A stretch of DNA of 64,000 bases, taken from positions 28,571,875-28,635,874 of the forward strand of contig QVOM02000073.1 in NCBI GenBank assembly GCA_003586115.2, given 5' to 3'. The position numbers were made by a program, and so were the translations under genes. The notes under the pieces were generated by a model. The model worked only from the letters and a program-made list of their open reading frames with translations. It was not told where the DNA came from and ran no database searches. Source of the stretch: Salvator merianae. Its lineage: Eukaryota > Chordata > Lepidosauria > Squamata > Teiidae. This document shows, in pieces, positions 11,526 to 22,900 of this stretch; positions within the stretch are counted from its first letter, which is position 1; each line of letters begins with the position of its first letter.

Positions 11526-11925
11526 ATGGAACATCACTATAAGCAACTCAGTTTCTTAGCAGTTTCTTATGGAGTAAGACCATGGGAGCAGACAGTAGAT
11601 TGGAAACTCCACCTTCATGTGTCCAATCACATAGTTGTTGTGCTCCAGGGGACCCTCCTACCCAAATACTTGTACTATATGTGTCATTGGTTGGATATAA
11701 GAACTGGGGCAGCTTCTGGCTGGGGTGTTGCTTTAATGGTTCTAATATTTGTTGTCAGGAAAAAAATCCCTACTCACAGCACTCCACTTGTTGTAACCTT
11801 TTTTTCTACTCTGTAAACTAGTAATGAAAACTTAAGAGCTGCCAGCAGGAGAAGGAGAGGTACGCTAGGAGGAGGGTAGGTGAGATATATACTGTATATG
11901 CTAATTTGACTAATGGATAGATGAT
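11526..11925. other. Sequence without a recognised gene
   Basis: Two overlapping short frames (96 and 79 codons) lack any recognised domain; nothing else is seen. Confidence 0.35.
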
Positions 11926-11926
11926 T

Positions 11927-11928
<2 letters not shown>

Positions 11929-11973
<45 letters not shown>

Positions 11974-11985
11974 TCTGTATGGATG

Positions 11986-12022
<37 letters not shown>
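11929..12022 (+). repeat. Compound (AT)n-(GT)n-(GTAT)n microsatellite
   Basis: About 40 bp of AT, a short interruption, then GT units and finally GTAT units. Confidence 0.96.
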
Positions 12023-12157
12023 AGAAACAGTGCTCTAGCAAGACTGTTATGCAGCATAATAAAAGGAGTGCAGCCTTCACTTTGGAAGTGCAGTCAATGT
12101 AGATCACAGGTGGAATGGAAACACTAGTATGTGGAAGGTGTAAGCTGCCTTTGAAAC

Positions 12158-12187
12158 TCTTTCTTTCTTTCTTTCTTTCTTTCTTTG
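12158..12187 (+). repeat. (CTTT)n microsatellite
   Basis: About 7 CTTT units. Confidence 0.95.
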
Positions 12188-14186
12188 GTTTTGGAATACC
12201 TTCTCCTAGGTGGCCTAACTTCTCTCATGTCTGCAGAATTCTGTCTGCCCTTGAGGCTTTAGTTTAGCTTCAGGCTCTTCAGCTGTATTGGCAAAGGTGG
12301 CCCTAGCAGAAGTCTGCACTGCTATCAGTGATACTGTCAGGGATACTGGAGTTACTGAGCTCTTTTACCATAACAAGGCAATAATTTTCAGGAAGGAGTA
12401 CTCAGTTTATGTAAATCAGCTAAAATAGAATAAGCACAAGATTCCAAACAGCTTTTACTGGTTTTGCCCTTTCAGTTTCCACTGCCTCACTTTAAGTTCA
12501 TATCTCTAGACTCCTCAACCATGACAATACTGAAATTGCTCCATGGAGCTAAGGTTGCCACTTACAAACAATTGGATCTATGGCCTTTCCCACACAAGAC
12601 TTTATCCCATGATAGAAAAGGGTTCAGAGGCCTTCCACATGCTGGGATAGTTTAAGAGAACGCCCTCTCCCTCCTAGTATGCTGTGTCCCCACAATTGCA
12701 GCATAAATTGTGCTCAGAATAGCATCCTAGTCCGGTTTACAAGTAGGCCTCAATTTCAAGGTCTACCGACTGCTCAGAAATTACAACTACCCTTCAGTTT
12801 AGGTCTGAGACTCAGATGTTCTAATCAGCACAGTGAAACACACTGAATTTCATTTCTGAGATTACAGTTTTTCATTAAAGCATAAGCCAATTTGATTGCT
12901 TTATGCACTACACTTATACCTTCTGTTATGATTTTGCAGAGTGGACATACTTCTCATACCTTAAAATGCTTTCATATCTTTAAGCCACAGTTCTCTCATT
13001 CCCTGCTCATCGTTTCTACCAAATCCTATTGCCTATCTTGTCCAACAAGATCCAAATAGGTATGTTGTTCAGGAGATAGAGAGAAGGATGGGACTGACAG
13101 AAGATATGGTGGGTGAGAAAAAGTGAACAAAAACTGAGCAGCTTTGTATCCTGCAGTGCCCATCCTTTAAAGCAATAACTATGATGTTCAGGATGAAAGC
13201 TGGAAATACTATTTCCTATCTGTAAAACAACTACAAAGTGTGTGTTGTTTTGTCCAGTATATTCATTGGTTAAAACTTGTAGAGGAAGATTTAAGAGTCT
13301 CAGAAATCCTGCTTTCATCCTGCTTTCTACGATTCACATAGCCTATTTCTTTCAAAATAATTTATTTCCATTTCTTTCCAGAGCCACTGACGCAAGTAAA
13401 ATAAATGAGATTAATGCTTCTTGCATGAAATAATTCTTTCTTGTAAAGCTTCCCATGACACTTCACTTTTTGATTCTGTTCAGATTATAGAATCTCTTTT
13501 GAAAATGTGTTTTAAGGCATTAAGTATCCTATGGAAGTAATACAAGCATTTACAAATTCAGGATAACATCTGCAAGCAAATTCATGGTCTTAGCATGTCC
13601 ACTGGGGATTTAACTAAATATTATGCAAATATTTCTTTTCAAATAACTATTTTGGAATCTTACAAATTCATTTCCCCAACACTCATAAGCTACCGTGGTT
13701 ACTGTGCTCATGATCAAGTAAAAACAGATAAGTATTTTGGTTCAAAATGGTTAGCTTATTATGTTCTGGGAAAAATGTAATAACAAAATAATCCTTGAAA
13801 GTAGTTTTATGTAAATTTCAGATGCAATGACTATGGAAGAAAACCAATACCAGTTCCGTAGCATTCATGAATTATTCCTATGCCAGCTTCTGTGATCTGA
13901 ATTGTTAAAGAAGGTAACAATAATCAAGAAAACAGTACAGAAACAAAATGCTTTTAGATTTAGATGACATAGTCTTTCTTATGACACTTTTAATAACATT
14001 TGTCACAGCCTATTGTCTACTCCCAAATTACTGGTGTGACAAAACTGATTATTTTTAACTGCAGCAATATTCCATAAGCTTGAACTGCAATCTTTGTCTA
14101 GAAATTTTCTCACTAGTTTCTAATAAAATAAAAATAAAGCACTATGAAAGACATAATTCAAGCTGCAACACTGACAGATATATGAT
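12188..14186. other. Sequence without a recognised gene
   Basis: No supported gene. 12582-12610 ('ggcctttcccacacaagac') resembles 32304-32325, which hints at a further dispersed element whose other end I could not find. Confidence 0.35.
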
Positions 14187-14248
14187 GGAAGGAAGGAAGG
14201 AAGGAAGGAAGGAAGGAAGGAAGGAAGGAAGGAAGGAAGGAAGGAAGG
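14187..14248 (+). repeat. (GGAA)n microsatellite
   Basis: About 15 perfect GGAA units. The Lys-Glu-Gly-Arg and Leu-Pro-Ser-Phe frames on the two strands come from it. Confidence 0.97.
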
Positions 14249-15360
14249 TGTTGTCTAGTAGATCATTTATATAGATCAAGAAAAGCAAAAGCTTTCTAAT
14301 GTAACACACCACCATAAGAGGGCCTCTGAATTGCCATGAGCCATCAGTCATCTAGTTGTGACATTACAATTTTCTCCCCCAAATAATAAGCTCACAGCAT
14401 AATTCAAAGTTTGTCTCCACTGTTCTGGCTAAGATTTGGATATATATCAGCTATTTGGAACATGTCACTGTAATGAGTAGAAGCAGGAGGAAAAACTGAA
14501 GCATGTGGTGGGTGTGGGGAGGCTATCCAGCCAGCACAAAATCAATTTAGCATTTGCTGAATGGTGGATAGAAGGTGTGTGCGCATATACAATACATTTT
14601 TAGGAAGAAGGAGAACATAAGACCAAACCCATCATTAGGTCTAAATGAGGTATAGAACAAAATTCAAAAGGTGATTACCACCACCAAGGATTGCACCATA
14701 AGCAATCTTCTTCAGGTTATGGCCTGAACAATTTATGGGAAGAAAGGGGATTAAGTTTAAAGGCCACAATTCACCCTATTTGAGATAAAATATGCCTGCT
14801 TCAATGTTGGATTATGGCCACGTGATATCAGGTTCATGGTAAACAATAAAACTGCATCAAAGGTATTTTTTTCTACCCCTCAAAATCCAGAAATTTATAT
14901 TATAGTTTAAACTGAGCAAATATGAAGAATAAATATCTGTCACCATGGAGTTTGACAATTTGTGTTATTGCTTCCTATTTTAGTGTTTACATCCAATAGG
15001 ACTCACTGACAGCTTGCCTTCTTAAGGAAAACAAAGCAAATGATTAGAAGATGCACTGCACCTGATTTTGATGGGGGGGCGGGAACAGCCACCTCACCTC
15101 CCATCATGTTCAAAGCTGGGCCCCAGGCTTTGATCACAATGTGCCAGGCAGTGGTTGTGTGCAGATAGCACACTGCCACATTAAGAATAATGCTGCATTG
15201 TTCTTAATATGGAGGAAAGGAGCAAAATTCTTAAGACCCTTCACCCCCTCCTTGTATGGATTCTCCCTTACGCTGCATCCAAACGTAGGGAAAAAAATAA
15301 AAATAAAAGCTGCTCAAAAGTGACTTGGGGATGGTAAGATGTAGACACTAGTATTCGAAT
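14249..15360. other. Sequence without a recognised gene
   Basis: No coding frame or repeat that I can identify, apart from a short G-run with GC-rich context at 15074-15084. Confidence 0.35.
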
Positions 15361-15365
15361 CCTAT

Positions 15366-15552
15366 GTCTTGTTGGGTACCACCAAGTTGTGGCCAACTCC
15401 TGGTTGACTGCATGGGCACCTCCAGAGCAGTTTTCCTGGCAGAGATACAGAAGTGGTTTGTCATTGTTTACTTCTCGGGAGAGGCTGGGGATTAAACTGG
15501 CTACCCTCTGCTCTCCAGGCAGTTTGCTCTACCATTGAGCTATAGCCACTCC
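15366..15552 (-). mobile_element. tRNA-derived SINE, copy 1
   Basis: Read on the minus strand it begins with GGCTATAGCTCAATGGTAG (complement of 15529-15547), a good RNA polymerase III box A. A box-B-like AGTTTAATCCCC follows (complement of 15488-15499). The body 'actcctggttgactgca' is shared with 31549-31750. The tRNA-like head is not a functional tRNA gene: it lacks a clear cloverleaf and acceptor pairing. Confidence 0.75.
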
Positions 15553-16420
15553 CCATCCCACTTCTAACCAACTGTTAAATGGAAGAAAATTATTTTGAAA
15601 GTGCATTTTCTGCTGTTTAATGTGGATTAAGTCACTAGCATGCAGGCACTACTACTTCTAAGCTGTTTTTGAGTTCTCCCTTTTTTCTTTTCTTTCATTC
15701 TCTGTCTTTGTCTCTGTCTCTGTCTCTCTCTCTTGGCCAGTGCAAACCTGTTCATACAATATTATCAATCTATCCATGGAGTTCTTCCCTGTATCTTCCT
15801 TCTATATCTTGCCCTGGTACAGTCATAACAGATGCATCAATGTCTTCTGTAGATCATAGGTTTTACACCAGACCAGTGTACTATGTATAACACTGCATAT
15901 TAAATTTATTATCCTTTCCTTCCTTAAGAAATCTAGGGCACTTCAAGGAACAGGCCATAGTTCCTTCTCAATAAAATACAGCATAAAAGAATAATTTTAA
16001 ATAATATGATCAAATAGTGATTGTACATCAACAAGAGATCTATATTCTTAAGCTTCCAAAATGAAGATGTACAAATTAGAATCTGCTTGAAACTATCTCA
16101 GTGAAGGTTTAACCTATTTCCAAGTGTAAAATATTTTTAATATTATGAGTACAACCTGTACGAGAGCTTTGATATTTGTGTTTTCTAGGGGAGGTTAGTA
16201 CTAACAGAATCCATGTTCTCATTCTGTGTGGCATCAGTTAAGGCTAAAACATATTCCCTTAGTCACAATGCATTATGACTTCTGTTAGCAACTTTGCTAA
16301 TAACTTCTGTCAAGAAAGGGATAGTAGGGCACTCTAAATACCAACAGCAACAACAAAATTCATTGTGAAGTAGAGCATGCTGACTAATGATTTAGGCATT
16401 CTGGCCACAAGAGGACTATT
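15553..16420. other. Sequence without a recognised gene
   Basis: A CT-rich stretch (15690-15735) and a possible L2 3' end relic near 15900-15990. No gene recognised. Confidence 0.35.
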
Positions 16421-16429
16421 TTATTTATT

Positions 16430-18330
16430 TGCATTTTTATCCCACCCTATACGCAAAGGCCTCAGGGTAGGTTGCCACAGTTAAAAAAACCCAGAATATA
16501 AACTACACATACTAAAACAGTAACCGTGTCAGGAAAGTGAGGAGGGGAAGCTGTTTCCTTATCCAAAGCCAAGGGTAAATAAATGTGTTTTCTCTACTGT
16601 CCTAAAGATGTAAAGTGAAGATGCCTGATGCACCTCAGTGGGGAGACCCTATCCTGGGTGCCCACCCCACTACCTACTGAAGGTGGTGGTGGTAAAGCCA
16701 AGATGATTTCTTCTGCAGATCTTAAGACATGGACAGGTCGATATGGGAGAAGACGTTCCTTTAGGTATTTGGAGCCAAGCCATCTCAGGCTTTTAATCTA
16801 TAGCATCTTAAACTGGGCTCAGTGCAGTTCATTTAAGACCACCATGATATGCATTCAGCTAGTTGTTCCTTTCAGCAGTCTCGCTGCTGCATTCTGCATC
16901 AGCTGCAGCTTTTGAATCATCTTTAAAGGCTGCATCACGTATAGTGCATTACAATAATCCAGTCTGGAAGTTACCAAAGCATGCATTACTGTGTCCAGAT
17001 CATTGTTGTCCAGTAAGGGTTGTAGCTGGCAATCCAGTTGTAGCTAGAGGCAGGTACTCTTGGCTACTGTCTCCACCTGAGCTTCAAGGAAGCTCAGAGT
17101 CCAAGAGTACCCCCAGATTTTGCACCTGTCCTTTCCAGGGCAAGCCAATCCCGACAAAGACCAGATACCTCTCAGCTTCACGGAATCAAGACCCTGTAGG
17201 AGTGCGCACGAAGGCACTTTCCCCTCTTCGCTTTGCAGTGCTGCGAAGCAAGGGAGCTTCGTTTTTGCACGAAAATGAGAGGCTCGAAAAGGGAGCCTTT
17301 CGTTTTCACGGCGAAAATCTTCACAGCGACCAACCGATCGGAAACGGAAACAAATCAAGGGGAAGGGAAGACCTTCGCCACGAAAGTCTTCCCTTCACCT
17401 TGATTTGTCTCCATTTCTGATCGCTCTCTCATTCCCCCTAGCCTGTCAGTCGCGCACTCACACTGACAGACTAGGGGGAATAAGAGAGAGTGCGATTGGA
17501 AAGAGAGAAATCAAGGCGAAGGGAAGACCTTCGCCTTGATTTCTCTCTTTCTGGTCGCGCAGCGCTCTCTCTCATTCTCCCCCCTAGTCTGTCAGTGTGC
17601 GTGCTGACAGACTAGGAGGAGAATGAGAGAGAGCGCGATCGGAAAGAGAGAAATCAAGGCGAAGGGAAGACCTTTGCCTTGATTTCTCTCTTTCCGGTCG
17701 CGCAGCGCTCTCTCATTCCCCCCCCCCCGTCCTTCAATGTGTGCGCTGACAGACTGGGGGGGGAAAATGAGAGACAGCGATCGGAAACGGAGAAAAATCA
17801 ATGCCGAATCCGATCGCTAAAGTTAAGTGCTGCCTGTCACGGAGGCAGCACTACTTTAGCGATCGGATTCAGCATTGATTTTCTGACGTTTCCGATCGTC
17901 TCCCTCTTTTAGGCTGCGTGAAGCTTCTACGCTCTGATGCAGGAGCTTCTCGTGGCCAAAAAGAGGGAGCTCGCGGCAAATGGCGAAGGTCTCGAAGGTC
18001 ACTGGGACCTTCGCCATTCGCATTCGCGAGCCCCTTTTGTCTTCGGATTTCGCGTGAAGATGATGGAAACGCCATCTTCGCGTGAAATTCGAAGTGCACA
18101 AAGCTTCATGCACATCCCTAAGACCCTGTGACATGCAGCACCTCTGTCTTATCTGGATTCAACTTCATTTATTGGCCCCCATCCAGTTTATTACTTCCTC
18201 AGGCATCTGTCAAATGCTTCAACCACCTCTCCTGATTCACAGAAAGGTAGAACTAGGTGTCATCTGTATATTGATGACACTTCACTCCAGATCTCCTAAT
18301 AACCTTCCCCAGAGGCTTCGTATGCAATCA
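16430..18330 (-). mobile_element. L2-type LINE, split by a hAT insertion
   Basis: Minus-strand L2 ORF2 remnant. From the 3' end: 'tatcccaccctatacgcaaagg' type terminus (16438-16460), the LQL..AAA region (complement of 16880-16920), the 'AFYQL' equivalents (about 17020-17080) and the 'LGV' region up to 17196. It resumes after the insertion at 18121 with the segment flanking the reverse transcriptase and the YTDDT-like box (complement of about 18265-18285). Joining 17196 to 18129 (one AGACCCTG copy) restores the continuous L2 order. Several stops and indels make it inactive. Confidence 0.8.
17197..18120. mobile_element. hAT-type non-autonomous element with tandem palindromes, copy 1
   Basis: 924 bp inserted in the L2 copy. 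It has a perfect 8-bp target duplication AGACCCTG (17189-17196 and 18121-18128), the size typical of the hAT superfamily. The ends are TAGGAGTGCGCACGAAGG and its degraded complement TTCATGCACATCCCTA. Inside, 17405-17790 holds tandem units of about 143 bp, each an inverted repeat centred on GTCTGTCAGTG...TGACAGAC. A further hairpin spans 17793-17880, with arms containing CCGATCGCTAAAG. It encodes no transposase; the long frames crossing it are by-products of GC-rich palindromes. Confidence 0.85.
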
Positions 18331-18349
18331 AGACAATTAACTCTGATGG

Positions 18350-18535
18350 TAGTAAGAGAAGGTCTGCCTTATAAGGCTAGCTGCTGGGCGACAGCAAGCA
18401 CAGCAAATTATGTGCTTATACTCTGCTGTTGGGCTTCCCTATGCAAATAGTTGGCCACCGTGACAAGAGACTGTGGGACTAGATGCGCCACAGATCTGAT
18501 TGAGTGAGCACTTCTTATGTTCTTATGGCATCATG
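18350..18535 (+). mobile_element. CR1-like LINE, 3' tail
   Basis: The 'gggcttccctatgcaaatag', 'ttggccaccgtgacaagaga', 'gggactagatgcgcca' order and the 'ttcttatgttcttatgg' terminus match the 3' end of the LINE family seen at 6765-6920 and, inverted, at 3632 and 59627. Confidence 0.75.
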
Positions 18536-19080
18536 GGACTTCTACAATGATACAAATGAGGTGTCAAAATAAAATTGTCCTAAACAGTTATTTTTTGGAA
18601 AAAAAAAAGACAATAAGAAAACAAAGCAAAACAAAACATATATTCTATTAAACCATTCCCATCTTAAAATACAAGAAAATTTTATTTTAGCATGATGAAT
18701 TTTTAGATGGCTTCTCCCCCCCCCCCCCCCGGTGCAGCCGGGAATGGATGATAGGTGGGAACTAGAAGATCTACTCATTCCTCTATTCTGGTGAGCAAGG
18801 ATTACTAGGTGGTGAAGTATTTCTTCTCCCATGTCTGAACCTGCAATCTGTGATAATGGGAGGAGACACTTTCTGCTGTTGCCAGGTCCCATAGTTGACT
18901 ATACCGTACCAGCCCTGTATGTTGAGAGTGGCATGCATTTTCCAATTCTGTGCTATTTGCATTTTGGCAGCCAGCAAGGGATAGTTCAATAGTTTTTTAG
19001 AGCAAATTATAGAAATCTCTTTTTGGTATACATGTAGTAAGCAAAGAGTAGTGTAAAGAATATTGGGATCTAAGTATACC
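18536..19080. other. Sequence without a recognised gene
   Basis: Contains a C-run (18715-18731) and A-rich stretches. Nothing coding is supported. Confidence 0.35.
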
Positions 19081-19097
19081 TTGAATTCCCTGTTGTA

Positions 19098-19165
19098 TCT
19101 CTCTCTCTCTCTCTTTATGTATCATCTGTCTATCATCTATCTATATAGCTAGATAGATATATAAG
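19098..19165 (+). repeat. CT and GATA/CTAT microsatellites
   Basis: A (CT)n tract followed by CTAT and TAGATAGATA units. Confidence 0.85.
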
Positions 19166-19778
19166 AATTTTTTAATCATATATATGTTTGAAAATATAAT
19201 GTATAGTGAAAAGTAAATAAACTGTACTCTGAATAATATTACTTTTTTTTTCTCCTGACAAGGTATCTTTCTGTGTATTTTGTATACATCTAAGGTCTCT
19301 GTTTGACTCTAGTTTTAAAAATTAATACACTTTGCTGGCCTCAAATGGTTACATATTTTCTGCAGGCTACATCTATGATCATCTTGTCAGGTGCATGCAT
19401 TTATTGCTGTTCCCTGAGGAGGATAAAGACCACTGCTAATGGGCTCTCAATGTTTTGCTTAGCATTCTGAAAGCCTTTTCTATGCATATTTTGTGGCCAA
19501 GATCAAAATACAAGAACAATGGAATTATTGAACTTCTAAGCTCCACTACTATAAGCTTTTCTTTAAAGCTTCACAATTACTATGCAATTTTCAGTGACAA
19601 TGTAAGAAGAATGTACTGATATTAATTTTATAAAACTACTTAAGAGTACTTAATTTCATACAGTTTATAATTCAAGGAGAACCTTTTAGTAGGTCAGAAG
19701 ATCGACATCTCTGGTAATCAGTGACACTTCAGGAACAATAGCACTCAGTCAATCAATGGAAATAAAAAAGGTAGAAAG
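19166..19778. other. AT-rich sequence without a recognised gene
   Basis: Nothing recognised. Confidence 0.35.
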
Positions 19779-19838
19779 CAAGAAAGGAAGGGAGGAAGGG
19801 AGGAAGGGAGGAAGGAAGGAAGGAAGGAAGAAAGGAAG

Positions 19839-19912
<74 letters not shown>
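19779..19912 (+). repeat. (GGAA)n-(GAAA)n microsatellite
   Basis: A long homopurine tract with GGGA and GGAA units turning into about 18 GAAA units. Frames of repeated Lys-Glu-Arg-Lys or Phe-Leu-Ser-Phe come from it. Confidence 0.97.
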
Positions 19913-22900
19913 GCACATATCCTCTGCATCAGAGAATCACTGTACCCCACAATTTAAACTTTTATTATTATTTTTTTTTCATTGTGAGTCATCATATATT
20001 TGAAAGCCTTTAAAAGGATAAAAGGACTTTGGTGTAGGAAGAAGAGAGAGAGAAACACTATACAAAGTGTATCTAGAAGCTTTCTCTGTTTTCAGGACAA
20101 TTACTTTTCCGTCCAATAAACACTCAAAATTCAGCCTTAGACCTTTCTATTAAGCAGATGCCATTATTGGCATGGTTTGCTACTTCACTTTAAAAGCATC
20201 TATGCACTTAGGACAAGATTCCCTCCACCCCTACCTTCCTTTAAACCACAATAAGTGCATTTTGGGATATTTTGTGTATATGTGTGTGCTTCTCTTTTAA
20301 AAAGGAAGAGTAGCAGTCTTCATCATGTTTCAAAAGGCAAACACTCTGCCTTCAGTCCTGTGGCTCTTGGATTGTTATGTGTTTCAGCTTGTTCTGAAAG
20401 TGTATTTTGTACATTCCCCTGCTGGGTCTTGGATTTGTATCCTCAGCAGAAATAACAAAGGGTGGCACAGGAAAGGGTTAATGTGACAGGAAAACTAGAT
20501 GTAAGGCCTCAGTTAAGTTTCTGGGCAGCAGAGAGCTAAAGGCAGGACTTGCCACTTAAAGCCAATATAGAGATAACTCCAAGATGCGCGTGCGCGCGCA
20601 CACACACACACACACACACATATAAACACACTTACTTCCTTAGTTAATTCTAAAGCAAGGAATTTCGAGATCTGGGAAGAGGAGGTTTATTTCTTCAATT
20701 TCTCAACAATACTGGAGATCGCTTTGCCCCACACTTAATTCACAGCTGAGGGTGGCACCGGTAGTCCAAAATTTCTGAGAACCAGTCTCTGCTATGATCT
20801 TGGTGATAGAAGGAAGACATTTGCTTCCTTTTCCTATTTGCTGTCTTTAGAGACAACCACACGTTCGTGCTTCTGTAGCTGATGTAGTAAAACAGACATG
20901 AAGATGGGAGTATTTTTTTTAGTAACAAGATAAATGACAATCCAGAGACAGTGTGGTTTTATCCCATTACTTGTTGGTAAGCTTCCCTTGAAGTCTGCAG
21001 ATGTTCCTTCTCTTGTTACATACTATTCTCTCTCTCCCTGTGTGCGTGTGTGCGCGCGTGTGTGCACGCACATGTTCAAGCACACATGCATCTACACACA
21101 TATGCAAACACAGAGAGAGACATGCAAGTCCATCTGTCCACAGGCCCTGGGTTACTCAACAGTTTTCTTTCTAAAATATCAGCGTTTTAATTTGCTCTTT
21201 AGCCCTGATTTCAAAATGTTCATTCAAATGTCATTTTCTTTTGCTAAAAGGCGAAGCCTATTAAGCTGGTAAAATGTATGCTTCATGTGTGTATGTTCGC
21301 AGCTTAGATGACAGTAGTTTTCTTTTTCATGCAGGTCAGCTGATAAATTGCATTAACTTTCCTCCTTGCACAGATCTCCTAAACTGAGGAAAGATTTATC
21401 CACTCTTGTCAAGAAGCATTTGGGTAGCTTAGAAAAGGCATCTTATTGAGCTAGATAAGTTGATGATGGTAGCCTTCTGGCCCCCTCCAAGTACAAGACT
21501 TCCTTCTTATGGCACTCTGATTTTTATTTCTAAGTGTGGTGAGTATTGCCACAAATCCAAGCCACTGTCTAGGAGAACAGAACCAAGAAGAGCTGTCTTC
21601 ATTATATACAGAGTTGGTCTCCAGTTCTATTGCTAATTACAATTCCCCTAAAAAGAGATGGGCATTCTTGTTCAGCACTCTCTAAAAGCCACGTGCTAGC
21701 TGCCCTTGTAATAGAGCTTCTAAAAGTATCGCCCATTTATTTTAAGTTCTAAAAATTTCTATTCACTTCAAACAACTTTAGATTGCGCTGGACATGGAAG
21801 ACGCTGGGGCTGAATCCACATGGTGCCTTTGTCACACGCTGAAGGTGTACTGAGGATGCAGTGTCATCTTGTCTCTGTGCCCTCAACACACTGTCAGACT
21901 GGAGGAAAAATGCAATGTCCACCTGGATGCCACACTTTCCCTTTCATATGCTGTCACAATTCATATGCTGTTAACGACACTGTAGCAGTATAGGAGGTTG
22001 GAAAGCATGGAGAGCACTTCAGCTTGCCTTGCCTCATTGCTGCTGCCTATTTATGAAGACAGGAAATTTCTCCACCTTCCTTATCAAAGCACGGACTCCG
22101 GCTTCAGTGCAGAGGATGGAGGAAGCCCTTCTCCTTGCTAGTCCAATGAAGATGAGGGCTTCCTTCAACTCCATTTGACTGGTGAAGGAAACTTAGTCCC
22201 TCCCTCCCATTGGATTATATGAAATTCTACATCTGACTTGTGGGGGTAGAGGGGAAGCCCTCCCCACACATGATCAGCTATAGGATGATATGTGAAACCA
22301 CAATACAGTGCTCCTTGCCCATCAAATGGGAACAAAGAAAGCTCTCACCACCCTTTGATGGAGTAGACAGGCGATTTGATTTAAAAGGAAGTGATTTTTT
22401 TTTAGATGGTAACCTAAGAATTCCTGTGTTCTGACAACCCACTGGGATGGATAAAAGAAGGGATGCAGTTATGCATTACAGCTTCCACTGACACTTCTGC
22501 TATCACTAGCAGCCTAAACTGATTATTTGCAATTTATGTCATAGATAGTTTGAAAACCATAATGATTCTCAGAATACATTCACTTGTCAAGAGGTATTTA
22601 TAGTTTGGTTACAGTGAAAACAGTGGTCCTGGGAAACTGCTGTGGGCAGATGCTTTATTAGGAGCATGCTGACATTATCTCTCATTAATAGTTTTTTTTT
22701 TTTTTTTCTCCCAGAATTTTTATATTTATTTCTCTTTTCTATGCTTCATCCTCTACTTATTAGAACTTCTAAACAGTGTCTGTAGGAAGTCTCTGGTCCT
22801 TTGCATTTTCTTTCTGATATTAATTTAAACAGCCAAGAACTTTTGCTTCAAGATAGAGTGGATGAACTTGATTTTATCATTCCATCTTCTGGCCAAAATT

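Noticed and set aside
12582..12660. Transposon end GGCCTTTCCCACAC
   Set aside because: No inverted partner or duplication found; only a loose match with 32304.
15529..15552. Functional tRNA gene on the minus strand
   Set aside because: Box A and B are present but the body continues into a SINE shared with 31547-31752, and no intact cloverleaf is visible.
16863..17420. 185-codon plus-strand frame as a gene
   Set aside because: It runs antisense through an L2 LINE and then into the hAT element, crossing the insertion junction at 17197.
17405..17890. CRISPR-like array
   Set aside because: Repeats are about 143-bp palindromes without unique spacers, inside a transposon with an 8-bp duplication, in a vertebrate-like genome.
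19756..20013. Lys/Glu/Arg-rich protein
   Set aside because: Translation of the GGAA/GAAA microsatellite. The same applies to frames at 3077-3280, 14080-14351, 19753-19950 and 56992-57186.
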